DNA from: Myxococcota bacterium
GTDB taxonomy: Bacteria > Myxococcota_A > UBA9160 > SMWR01
Direction: 5' to 3'
Length of the DNA: 64,000 bases
Assembly (NCBI GenBank): GCA_039030075.1
Contig: JBCCEW010000004.1
Location: 213,826-277,825, forward strand
Under the pieces are notes generated by a model. That model did no database searches. It was not told the origin of the DNA and saw only the letters and a list, made by a program, of their open reading frames with translations. Shown here in pieces: positions 9,001 to 17,313 of the stretch (position 1 is the stretch's first letter; every line of letters starts with the position of its first letter). The position numbers and the translations under genes were made by a program.

Positions 9001-11970
9001 TCACGCCCCGGCGGCGGCAGCCTCGAGCGCGCGGAGCCGCGCCTGCATCGCCGCGTGGCCGGGACGCAGCGCCAACCCCTCCGCGACCACCCGCCGCGCC
9101 TCGTCGACGCGTCCGGCTTCGACGAGCAACCGCGAGAGGTCGTCGTGCACGAACCAGTCGCGCGGCGCCCCCTGGCGCGCGGCTTCCAGCGCGTCGATGG
9201 CACCCGTGCGATCCCCCGTCGCCTCGAGTGCGACGCCCAGCAGCCGTTTCCCCGCCGCGTCCTGGGGCCAGAGTTCGAGGGCAGCGCGCGTCTCGGCCAC
9301 CGCGAAACCCGCGCGACCCTGGGCGAGCGCATCCGCCGCCGCACCGAAGCGCAGCTCGGCGAGTTCCCGACGCGCCGGGGTGTAGGACGGGTCCTTCGCG
9401 AGCGCCTCTTCGAGCAGGCGCCGTGCCGCCGGCTGCCGCCCCGCCGAAGCCAGCGCGAACGCGCGCACCACGCGGGACTTCGCCTCGCGCACGCGTTCCA
9501 GGGAATCCTGTGAGTTCGGCTCCGGCCCGAAGAAATGGGCCGTCCCACCCACCCAGTCGAGCAGCGACACGCGGAGTTTCTGCAGCGCTACCAGGTTGTG
9601 CATGCCGTGGACGCCGATGTTTCGGGGCGCCGCGAACTCGAGATACAGGTTGTCGTCGGTGTTGACGATGCCTCCGCGCACGAAGCGCGCGGTCGCGTCC
9701 CCGGCGAGCGTGAGATCGGCGAGGAAGGGGAGCGGCGCGTCGCGGGCGATCGGCGCGAGTTGATCGCGCACCTGGGGCACCATCAGACGCTCGGCGAGTC
9801 GCGGCAGGTCGGCCCGGATCGGTGCGTCGCCGCCCATCAGCACCACGTCGTTGCGCGACTGCCACAGGACGACGTGCTCGAAGACCTCGGCGAAGGTCGT
9901 GACGATCGACTGAAAGTCCTCGAGAGAGAGCTCGTCGGCGGGCAGCCACTGACAGGCGAGCCCGCCGGGCCGCAGCCGCTCTTGCACCAGCGCGTAGTAC
10001 TCGCGGGTGTAGAGGTAGGCGGCCCCGTGCGCCCAGGGGTGGATCGGGTCGGCGGTGATGATGTCGAAGGTGTCTTCGGTGGTCTTCAGGTGGTTGCGGC
10101 CATCCTGGATCACGAGCTCGACGCGCGGATCGTCGAGCACGTGATCGTTCCAGGCACCGAAGACCCGCGTCCCCCCCGCCACCTCGGGTTCGATCTCGAC
10201 GATCCGGAGTTTCTCGATGCCCGGATGCGCGGAGAGGGCGCCTGCGGTGACGCCGGCACCGAGCCCCACGACGAGCGCGTCGCGGGGATCTTCGTGCAGC
10301 AGCGCGGGCACGTGTCCCATCAGAAGCTGCAGCTGCATGTCGGTCTGGTTGCTCGACGCGACCACCTTCCCGTTGATCAGGATCGCGAGATGCCCGCGGG
10401 TCTCGAGCACCGACACGTTCGAGACGCGTCCTTCGGCGAGGTAGACGACTTCCCCCAGCTCGAGGGCGCCGGCCACGTCGACGGATCCGTCGGCCTTCAC
10501 GTAGCGGCCCAGCCGGTTGTTGTTGAAACCGCCAAGCAGATCGCGATCCCAGCCGCGGGGTACCGAAGGCAGCGCCAACACGAGCGCGAGCACCGCCGCG
10601 AATCCCACGGCCACGAGCGCCCGCCGCTTCGGTACGCGGGCCGCGAGAGTGCAGGCGAGGATGAACGCGCCGTAGGCCAGCGGCAGCACCGACACCCAGA
10701 GCATGCCCCGCTGGAGACCGAGCCACGGGATCCAGACGAAGCCCGCCGTCAGCGACCCCGCGATCGTGCCCAGGGTGTTCAGACTCAGCGTGTCGCCGAC
10801 CGACGCGCCGGCCTCGTTGGCGAGCCGCGAACGCACCTCGGCAGCCAGCGGAAAGGCCATCCCCATGAACAGACAGGGCACCCACATCACCACGAACGAG
10901 ACGAGCAGCGTGGTGGAAGGTCTCACCTGTGTGAGATCGCCGTGGAGCGCGAGGTTGGCGCGAATCACGAGGTCGGGAAGCACCGGGATCCATTCGGAGG
11001 CCAGCAGACTCGTGATGCCGGCGCCCATCATCACGATCCCGAGCCAGCTCGCCGGGTCGAGCCGACGGCTCGGCAGGAAGGGACGCAACCAGCTCCCGAG
11101 CCAGATCCCGACCAGGAAGCTCGCGAGCATGACGGTGAAGCTGTAGGTGGTGCTGCCGACGTGCAGACCGATCGCGCGGGTCCACATGACCTCGAGCGCG
11201 AGCGAGGAGAAGCCGCCCACCGCCGTGCCGAAGAACGCGACGCGATAGGCACCCGCCGCGAACCAGGTGTGGCTTTCGGTGGGTGTGGGATCGGGTTCCG
11301 GTGCGGCGCTGGGCTTCGCAGTTTCCCAGGCGTCGAGCGACCAGGCCACGGCGCCGATCGCGAGGTTCACGATCACTGCGCTGAGCTGGGTATGCCAGAC
11401 GCCGAGCGTCGGAATCAGCACGAAGCCAGCCGCGAGCGCGCCGAGCAGCCCCCCCAGCGTGTTCAGCCCGTAGAGCCAGGCGAGGCGATGTCCGAGGGAC
11501 TCCAAGCCCTCGGGCCCGCGCAAGAGCCAGCGGATCAGCACGGGCAGCGTGCCGCCCATGAAGAAGGTGGGAACCACGAGCAGACCGAAGGCCATCGCGA
11601 CGCGTGCCGTCGCCAACCCGGCCCCGGCGCCACCCGCCTGCTTCGCCGCGCCGACGTAGAACGCGTCCGCCGCGTCGAGCGCGAAGGGCAACGCGCAGGC
11701 CGCGAGCGCGATTCCGATCTCGAGCCAGGCGTACACGCGCAGGGGTCGCGCGAGGGAATCCGCGCGGCGGCCGAGCACGAAGCTTCCGAGGGACAGCCCC
11801 GCCATGAACGACGCGAGCACGATCGCCGTCGCCTCGAAGCTGGCCCCGAGGATCAGCATCAGGTCGCGGACCCAGGTCACCTGGTAGAGCAGCGCCGTCG
11901 CCCCCGACACCACGAACAGGGCCTGGACCCCGAGACGCAGCGAGCGGGACGGCAGGGCTTGGGACTCCAT
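9001..11970 (-). CDS. Multipass membrane protein fused to spermidine-synthase-like domain and TPRs
   Basis: 989 aa. About residues 1-430 hold a dozen or more hydrophobic segments resembling an MFS-like bundle (opening ALFVVSGATALLYQVTW). About residues 450-750 form a spermidine-synthase-like Rossmann methyltransferase fold, with GLGAGVTAGAL, the acidic RIVEIEPEV and DIITADPIHPW. The final ~150 residues are TPR-like helical repeats (QPAARRLLEEALAKDPSYTPARREL and similar). This matches the known fused MFS/spermidine synthase group, whose biochemical role is poorly defined. It is third in the leftward xsc-aminotransferase operon, 29 nt after the aminotransferase stop. No clear Shine-Dalgarno precedes the ATG. 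Any link to sulfonates or polyamines is inferred from location only. Confidence 0.85.
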   Translation of the reverse strand: MESQALPSRSLRLGVQALFVVSGATALLYQVTWVRDLMLILGASFEATAIVLASFMAGLSLGSFVLGRRADSLARPLRVYAWLEIGIALAACALPFALDAADAFYVGAAKQAGGAGAGLATARVAMAFGLLVVPTFFMGGTLPVLIRWLLRGPEGLESLGHRLAWLYGLNTLGGLLGALAAGFVLIPTLGVWHTQLSAVIVNLAIGAVAWSLDAWETAKPSAAPEPDPTPTESHTWFAAGAYRVAFFGTAVGGFSSLALEVMWTRAIGLHVGSTTYSFTVMLASFLVGIWLGSWLRPFLPSRRLDPASWLGIVMMGAGITSLLASEWIPVLPDLVIRANLALHGDLTQVRPSTTLLVSFVVMWVPCLFMGMAFPLAAEVRSRLANEAGASVGDTLSLNTLGTIAGSLTAGFVWIPWLGLQRGMLWVSVLPLAYGAFILACTLAARVPKRRALVAVGFAAVLALVLALPSVPRGWDRDLLGGFNNNRLGRYVKADGSVDVAGALELGEVVYLAEGRVSNVSVLETRGHLAILINGKVVASSNQTDMQLQLLMGHVPALLHEDPRDALVVGLGAGVTAGALSAHPGIEKLRIVEIEPEVAGGTRVFGAWNDHVLDDPRVELVIQDGRNHLKTTEDTFDIITADPIHPWAHGAAYLYTREYYALVQERLRPGGLACQWLPADELSLEDFQSIVTTFAEVFEHVVLWQSRNDVVLMGGDAPIRADLPRLAERLMVPQVRDQLAPIARDAPLPFLADLTLAGDATARFVRGGIVNTDDNLYLEFAAPRNIGVHGMHNLVALQKLRVSLLDWVGGTAHFFGPEPNSQDSLERVREAKSRVVRAFALASAGRQPAARRLLEEALAKDPSYTPARRELAELRFGAAADALAQGRAGFAVAETRAALELWPQDAAGKRLLGVALEATGDRTGAIDALEAARQGAPRDWFVHDDLSRLLVEAGRVDEARRVVAEGLALRPGHAAMQARLRALEAAAAGA

Positions 11971-11999
11971 CGGCGGAACGGGTGGGTTCGAGCGCGCGC

Positions 12000-13313
12000 T
12001 CAGGGACGCGCGGCGAGCGTCTCGCGCAGGACGCCGAACATCTCGTCGAGCTGGGTCTCTTCGAAGACGAAGGCCGGGGCCAGGAGCAGCGCGTCACCGG
12101 TGGCCTTCACGTGAAGCCCCGCATCGAAGAGCTGCTTCTGCACCTCGTAACCCGCGCGCCCGGGTTCACCCGGAACGGGCTCGATGTCGACGGCGCCGAG
12201 CAGTCCGAAGCCGCGCACGTCGGCGACACCGGCGACGTCGCGGAGCTCGGCCAGGCCGGCCAGGAACGGACCGGAAAGCGCGTGGGCACGGGCGAAGCTT
12301 CCTTCGCGCTCGTAGAGGTCGAAGCTCGCGACGCCCGCAGCGCACGCGGCGGGATGACCGCTGTAGGTGTAGCCGTGGAAGAACTCGACGAGGCCTCCGT
12401 CGGCCTGCTCGACGATCGTCTGGTAGATCGCGTCGGATGACGCAACGGCGCCCATCGGCTGCATGCCGTTCGTCAGCGCCTTTGCCAGGGTGATGACGTC
12501 CGGGGTCACCCCGAACGCGTCGGCGGCGAAGGCGTGGCCGGTGCGCCCGATGCCGGTGATCACCTCATCGAAGATCAGCAGGATGCCGTGGGCGTCGCAG
12601 ATCTCGCGCAGGGCCTCGAGGTAGCCGACGGGCGGCGCCAGACACCCGGTCGAGCCCGCGATCGGTTCGACGAACACCGCTGCGATGTTCTCACCGCCGT
12701 AGAGCGCGCACGCCCGCTCCAGGTCTTGCGCGAGTTCGGCCCCCTTCTCGGGCTGGCCAAGCGCCGTGCGGTTCTCGGGGATCGCGGTGTGCCGCATGTG
12801 CACGACGCCGGCGACACCGGGCCCGTACACCGCGCGATTCGGCTTGATCCCGGACAGCGCGACGCCACCCATGTTCACGCCGTGGTAGGCCCGCTCGCGG
12901 GAGACGAACATCGTGCGCTGGCCGTCGCCGCGCGCGCGGTGATAGGCCAGCGCCATCTTCATGGCCGAGTCGACCGACTCGGAGCCCGAGTTCGTGAAGA
13001 AGACGCGATCGAGGCCGTCGGGCGTCAGCGCCGCCACCCGTCCGGCGAGCTCGCTCGCCTTCGGGTGATTGCGGTTGAAGGAGCCGGCGAAGTCGAGCTC
13101 GAGGAGCTGGGCGCGTACGGCGTCAGCGATCTCGGCGCGACCGTGCCCGAGCGGCACGCAGAAGAGCCCCGAGCAGCCGTCGAGGACGCGCGCGCCGGAC
13201 ACCGCTTCGTAGTACACGCCCTCCGCCCGCAGGAAACTCTTCGGATCCTGCCGGAAGTCGCGGTTGGGCGTGAACGGAAGCCAGAGGTGATCGAGCGACG
13301 GTTCGTGCGCCAT
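12000..13313 (-). CDS. Class III omega-amino acid:pyruvate aminotransferase, probable taurine transaminase
   Basis: 437 aa PLP enzyme. The N-terminal HLWLPFTPNRDF resembles the beta-alanine:pyruvate aminotransferase signature. FFTNSGSESVDSAMKMA is the cofactor phosphate-binding region, IFDEVITGIGRTG holds the PLP-stacking Asp, and the lysine of TLAKALTNGMQPMG is the Schiff-base residue. The gene lies 19 nt after xsc in the same orientation. Xsc consumes sulfoacetaldehyde, the product of taurine transamination, so taurine or hypotaurine is the most sensible amino donor and pyruvate the acceptor. The family is certain. The taurine assignment is inference from context; beta-alanine or another omega-amine remains possible. 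The ATG follows AAGGGGA. Confidence 0.85.
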   Translation of the reverse strand: MAHEPSLDHLWLPFTPNRDFRQDPKSFLRAEGVYYEAVSGARVLDGCSGLFCVPLGHGRAEIADAVRAQLLELDFAGSFNRNHPKASELAGRVAALTPDGLDRVFFTNSGSESVDSAMKMALAYHRARGDGQRTMFVSRERAYHGVNMGGVALSGIKPNRAVYGPGVAGVVHMRHTAIPENRTALGQPEKGAELAQDLERACALYGGENIAAVFVEPIAGSTGCLAPPVGYLEALREICDAHGILLIFDEVITGIGRTGHAFAADAFGVTPDVITLAKALTNGMQPMGAVASSDAIYQTIVEQADGGLVEFFHGYTYSGHPAACAAGVASFDLYEREGSFARAHALSGPFLAGLAELRDVAGVADVRGFGLLGAVDIEPVPGEPGRAGYEVQKQLFDAGLHVKATGDALLLAPAFVFEETQLDEMFGVLRETLAARP

Positions 13314-13332
13314 GCGATGCGTCCCCTTCGGT

Positions 13333-15117
13333 CTAGTCCGAGAAGTCCTGGTACTTCGCGAGCAGGCGCTTCGGGCGCTTCAGCGCGTCGCGCCGGAAGG
13401 GGTCACCGAGCTCGCGCGTCACCATGACCTCGACGACGGTCGTCTTCCCCTCGCTCTGGGCCTTGCAGGCCGCCTCGAGCGCCGGGCCGACATCGCCCAG
13501 CTTCTCGACGGTGATGCCCTCGGCGCCCAGCGACTTCGCGACGGCCGCCCAGCTCGGGTTGTCGAGGTTCACGCCGAGGAAGCGGTTCGAGTAGAAGTCC
13601 ACCTGGTTCTTCTTCTCGGCGCCCCACTGCTGGTTGTTGAAGACGACGCCGGTCACCGGGATGCGCTCGCGGACCGCGGTGAGCAGCTCGCCGAAGCTCA
13701 TGCCCCAGGCGCCATCGCCGACGTAGGCCACCGCCGGGCGGTCGGGCGCGGCCGCCTTGCAGCCGATCATCGCCGGGAGCGCGTAGCCACAGTTCCCGAA
13801 CATCATCGCGCCGAACATGCTGCGCGGCTGATCGAAGGAGAGGTAGGAGTTCGCGATCTGGCAGATGTTGCCGATGTCGGTCGACACCATGGCGTCGGCC
13901 GGCAGCGCCTTCTGCAGCTCGCGCAGCACGGGACGCGGATGCAGGTAGTCGGAGCCCTGGGTGACTTCGAGGCTCCAGGAATCCTGCTCGTGATCCCAAT
14001 CGGCGCGCTCGGCGTCCCAGGCCTGCTTCGCCTCGCGGATCGTCGCGGCACGCGCGTCGCGGTTCGCGGCGCCCTTGAGCTCCTTCCCCGCCAGGCGAGC
14101 GGCGATCGCCTCGGCCGCCTCGCGGGCATCGCCGCACACGGTCACGTCGGCGCGCTTCACGAGCCCGAGCACCGACGCATCGGCGTCGACCTGCACGAGC
14201 TTCGCCTTCGCCGGCCAGTACTCGAAGCCGTACTGGGGCAACGTGCCGAAGGGACCGAGACGCGAACCCAGCGCGAGCACGACATCGGCCTTCGCGATCA
14301 GGTTCATGGCCGCCTTCGAACCGTGGTAACCGATCGGGCCACAAGACAGCGCGTGGCTCGCCGGGAACGAATCGTTGTGGAGGTAGCTGTTCGCGACCGG
14401 CGCGCCGAGCAGCTCGGCCAGGGCCACGCAGGCCTGCACGCCGTCGGCCGCTACGACACCACCGCCCGAGAGGATCACCGGGAACTCGGCCGTAGCGAGC
14501 ATCTCGGCCGCGGCATCGAGGTCGGCCGCGCCGCCCGGGCCGCGCTCGATGCGCAGCGGCGGCTGGATCTCGCACTCGAGCTCGCCGTAGAAGTGGTCGC
14601 GCGGGATGTTCAACTGGGTGGGGCCCATGTCGATGAACGCGCGGTCGAAGGCGCGCGCCGTGAGCTCGGCCATGCGCACCGGGTTGTTCACGTGGGCCTG
14701 GTACTTCGTGATCGCCTGGAAGATCGAGAGCTGATCGGTCTCCTGGAAGCCGCCCAGGCCGATCGCCGTGGTGCCGGCTTCGGGCGTGATCGCGACGACG
14801 GGGCTGTGAGCCCAGTACGCCGCGGCGATCGCGGTGACGAAGTTCGTGACCCCGGGACCGTTCTGGCCAATGCACACCCCGTGACGGCCCGAGACCCGGG
14901 AGTACCCGTCCGCCATGTGGGCCGCGCCCTGCTCGTGCACGGTGGGGATGAAGCGAATGCCCGCCGCCGGGAACAGGTCGAAGGCGTCCATGTACGCCGA
15001 CCCGACGATCCCGAAGACGTCGGTCACGCCTTGGGCCACCAGCGTCTCGACGAACGCTTCGGAGGGGGTCATGCGCTGCCGACCCTGGACGACTTGGCGG
15101 GCGTCCTGCTGTGCCAT
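13333..15117 (-). CDS. xsc: Sulfoacetaldehyde acetyltransferase
   Basis: 594 aa ThDP enzyme converting sulfoacetaldehyde plus phosphate to acetyl phosphate and sulfite. It follows the Xsc family rather than acetolactate synthase. The opening MTPSEAFVETLVAQGVTDVF, the segment GIVGSAYMDAFDLFPAAGI, GQNGPGVTNFVTAIAAAYWA and GPTQLNIPRDHFYG are family signatures, as is the C-terminal WGAEKKNQVDFYSNRF. The ThDP glutamate is in VHEQGA and the Mg/pyrophosphate motif begins GDGAWGMSFGELL. The length matches known Xsc. The ATG at 15117 is preceded by AGGAGA; an upstream extension to 15192 has no support. It heads the operon with the aminotransferase and is divergent from acetate kinase, which would use its acetyl phosphate product. 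Confidence 0.93.
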   Translation of the reverse strand: MAQQDARQVVQGRQRMTPSEAFVETLVAQGVTDVFGIVGSAYMDAFDLFPAAGIRFIPTVHEQGAAHMADGYSRVSGRHGVCIGQNGPGVTNFVTAIAAAYWAHSPVVAITPEAGTTAIGLGGFQETDQLSIFQAITKYQAHVNNPVRMAELTARAFDRAFIDMGPTQLNIPRDHFYGELECEIQPPLRIERGPGGAADLDAAAEMLATAEFPVILSGGGVVAADGVQACVALAELLGAPVANSYLHNDSFPASHALSCGPIGYHGSKAAMNLIAKADVVLALGSRLGPFGTLPQYGFEYWPAKAKLVQVDADASVLGLVKRADVTVCGDAREAAEAIAARLAGKELKGAANRDARAATIREAKQAWDAERADWDHEQDSWSLEVTQGSDYLHPRPVLRELQKALPADAMVSTDIGNICQIANSYLSFDQPRSMFGAMMFGNCGYALPAMIGCKAAAPDRPAVAYVGDGAWGMSFGELLTAVRERIPVTGVVFNNQQWGAEKKNQVDFYSNRFLGVNLDNPSWAAVAKSLGAEGITVEKLGDVGPALEAACKAQSEGKTTVVEVMVTRELGDPFRRDALKRPKRLLAKYQDFSD

Positions 15118-15250
15118 CGGGAGTTCTCCTGTCGGAACGGGGCGATGTCGGGACGATCGCCGCGGTGGAAGTCGGGACGCGGCCCCCGGCAAGGGCGGGG
15201 TCGGGTCGCGATCGGGCAGTCTCTCACAGGCCGAAAAGCCGGTAAAGGCT

Positions 15251-15295
15251 GGGCCCCGGGGCGTTTCTGAACTACCCCGTGCGGGCCCCGGGACG
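15251..15295. promoter_or_regulatory. Direct repeat in the xsc/ackA divergent control region
   Basis: GGGCCCCGGGGCG (15251-15263) and GGGCCCCGGGACG (15283-15295) differ at one base and start 32 bp apart, about three helical turns. They lie in the ~200-bp space between the divergent xsc and ackA start codons. They could bind a shared regulator, but GC-rich repeats arise readily by chance in this genome. Confidence 0.35.
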
Positions 15296-15320
15296 CACCC
15301 GACCGGCAGGAAAGGGCCCC

Positions 15321-16523
15321 ATGCGTGACGCCATCGTGGTCCTGAACGCGGGCTCCTCGAGCCTGAAATTCGGCCTGTATCCGGCCTCGGCCGAGGCCTT
15401 CGCCGGCGCGCCCCTCTGGCGCGGGCGGATCGAGCGGATCGGGGACGCGGCTTCGTGGAGCGCGGCCGGGAGCGCCGCCGACGTCCCAGCCACGCCTCTC
15501 GGAGAGCATGGCCGCGACCATGCCCGGGCCCTCGCCTTCCTGTTGGAGGAGATCGGCTCCCGCTTCCCCGACCTGCAGATCGCGGCCGCGGGCCACCGCG
15601 TGGTCCATGGCGGCACGCGCTTCGCGGGACCGGCCCGGATCGACGACGCGGTGCGGGCGGAGATCCAGCGACTGGTGCCGCTCGCTCCGCGCCACCAGCC
15701 CCACGGGCTCGCGGCGATCGCCGCGCTCGCCGAACAGCGCCGCGACCTGTTGCAGGTCGCGTGCTTCGACACGGCCTTTCATCGGAGCCAGGATCCGCTG
15801 GCCGAGCGCTTCGGTCTCCCCAGCTCCCTCCACGAAGAAGGCGTGCGGCGCTACGGCTTCCATGGGCTGTCCTACGAGGCGGTCGCCGCGCAGCTTCCGC
15901 GGGTGCTGAGCGAGCGCGCCGACGGCAAGGTGGTGGTGGCGCACCTCGGCAACGGCGCGAGCCTGGCCGCGCTGCGCGCGCGACGCAGCGTCGCGACCAC
16001 GATGGGGCTGACGCCGCTCGACGGGCTGCTGATGGGTACGCGTCCCGGGGCCCTCGACCCGGGCGTCCTGCTCTACCTGCTGCGCGAACACGGCTACGAC
16101 GAGGCTCGCCTCTCGGCGCTGCTCTACGACGAGAGCGGCTTGCTCGGCGTATCCGGTTCGAGCCACGACATGCAGGACCTGCTCGTCGACGCGGGCGAAG
16201 CGGCCGCGACCGCAGTGGCGCTCTTCGTCCAGCGTCTGGTGCAGGAGGTCGCGAGCATGGCGGGGGCCCTGGACGGCCTCGACGCGTTGGTGTTCACCGG
16301 CGGCATCGGCGAGCGCTCGGCCGAGGTCCGCGCGCGCGCCTGTGGGCGACTCGCCTGGCTCGGGATCGCGCTCTCGGCCGAGGCCAACGCCGCGCACGCG
16401 GAGCGCATCGAAGCGCCGGGCAGCGCGATCGCCGTCGCCGTCGTCGCCACCGACGAAGAAGCGGTGATCGCCGAGCAGACCTGGCGCGTCTGGCGCGACG
16501 GGCCCGCCAGCGCGCGCGCCTGA
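15321..16523 (+). CDS. ackA: Acetate kinase
   Basis: 400 aa. It transfers phosphate between acetyl phosphate and ADP. Family motifs are LNAGSSSLKFG at the N-terminus, HRVVHGGTRF, CFDTAFH, HLGNGASLAALRARRS with MGLTPLDGLLMGTR, and FTGGIGERS near the C-terminus. Length is normal for the family. The ATG at 15321 is chosen because the protein then begins MRDAIVVLNAG as in homologues; AGGAAAGG lies just upstream. It diverges from xsc. Because Xsc makes acetyl phosphate, the pair would give acetate and ATP by substrate-level phosphorylation. Most described aerobic xsc clusters instead carry phosphotransacetylase (pta), which is not in the window. Confidence 0.95.
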   Translation: MRDAIVVLNAGSSSLKFGLYPASAEAFAGAPLWRGRIERIGDAASWSAAGSAADVPATPLGEHGRDHARALAFLLEEIGSRFPDLQIAAAGHRVVHGGTRFAGPARIDDAVRAEIQRLVPLAPRHQPHGLAAIAALAEQRRDLLQVACFDTAFHRSQDPLAERFGLPSSLHEEGVRRYGFHGLSYEAVAAQLPRVLSERADGKVVVAHLGNGASLAALRARRSVATTMGLTPLDGLLMGTRPGALDPGVLLYLLREHGYDEARLSALLYDESGLLGVSGSSHDMQDLLVDAGEAAATAVALFVQRLVQEVASMAGALDGLDALVFTGGIGERSAEVRARACGRLAWLGIALSAEANAAHAERIEAPGSAIAVAVVATDEEAVIAEQTWRVWRDGPASARA

Positions 16524-16735
16524 ACCGCTGCGCCCGCCGCCCGCCTCGGGACCCGGCAGTCGGGGAGCGGAAGTCGCGCCAGACACGATTCCTCGAAGCG
16601 GGACGGACGCGGCGGGTCGCGCGCCGGGCCGGCTCGGATTCCGGGTGGCCCCCACCCCAACCTCGGGAGGCGCTCAGGAGGGTCAAGAACCGGGGGCGTC
16701 GGGCCGATTCGGCCCAGGGACGTAGGGGGTTCTCG

Positions 16736-17188
16736 ATGCGCAAGGGTATTGACTCGCGACGTGCGATGCGGCTTCTGATGCCGCGCACCCAGCTGATTCT
16801 GACCGGCGCCGTGCTGTGCCTGTCTCTCGGGTTCGCCGGCGCGTTCGCGTGGCACGCCCACTCGGCCTACGCCGGGTTCTACAAGATGCTGGCCTCGACC
16901 GCGCCCGAGAGCTTCCTCCTCCAGCTCTCCGAGCAGGCCTCGGACTTCGTATGGGTGTCGGGCGCGATCTTGATCGCCTACGTGGCCGTCATGGTCAGCT
17001 TCTGCGTCGCCTGGAGCCATCGCATGCTCGGTCCGATCGTCCCGATCCGCCGCATGATCGAGGCGCTGAAGAACGGCGACACGGACGCGCGCATCAAGCT
17101 CCGAAGCCACGACGGGGCCTTTCAGCCCATGGCCGACGACCTGAACGAGCTCGGTGCCATGCTCGATCGCGAGAAGCTGGGCCGCTAG
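16736..17188 (+). CDS. Small membrane protein with HAMP-like domain
   Basis: 150 aa. Two transmembrane helices (about residues 19-42 and 73-95) flank a short extracytoplasmic loop of ~30 residues. They are followed by a HAMP-like linker beginning at MLGPIVPIRRMIEALKNGD and ending in a helix, after which the protein stops. There is no kinase, chemotaxis or cyclase output domain, so it resembles the sensory half of a signalling protein without its effector. The start ATG is preceded by GTAGGGGG. It lies 212 nt after acetate kinase and 125 nt before the ligase gene, so probably has its own promoter. Its function is unknown. Confidence 0.75.
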   Translation: MRKGIDSRRAMRLLMPRTQLILTGAVLCLSLGFAGAFAWHAHSAYAGFYKMLASTAPESFLLQLSEQASDFVWVSGAILIAYVAVMVSFCVAWSHRMLGPIVPIRRMIEALKNGDTDARIKLRSHDGAFQPMADDLNELGAMLDREKLGR

Positions 17189-17313
17189 CTCCGGCGCTGG
17201 CGGGAACGCGCTACGCGCCCGCTCGACACGCGCCTCCGGCGCCACGAACACGCTCCTCGGGCCCGTCGGCTGTGCCATCATCCGGCGACTCGCCCGCGAG
17301 AAGGAGTGTGTTC

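Noticed and set aside
9535-12114. 859-aa frame opposite the fused membrane/SpeE gene
   Set aside because: Composition (His, Arg, Glu, Gln rich) typical of antisense to a GC-rich gene; the opposite strand has clear domains.
13333-15117. Annotation of the gene as acetolactate synthase (ilvB)
   Set aside because: Xsc-specific segments run the whole length and the neighbours are an aminotransferase and acetate kinase, not ilvN/ilvC.
13312-15270. 652-aa frame opposite xsc
   Set aside because: Antisense shadow with no domain; xsc is certain on the other strand.
15455-17188. 577-aa reading of the HAMP-like gene starting inside ackA
   Set aside because: The first ~425 residues are an Arg-rich shadow of ackA. 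Only the last 150 residues from the ATG at 16736 look like a protein.
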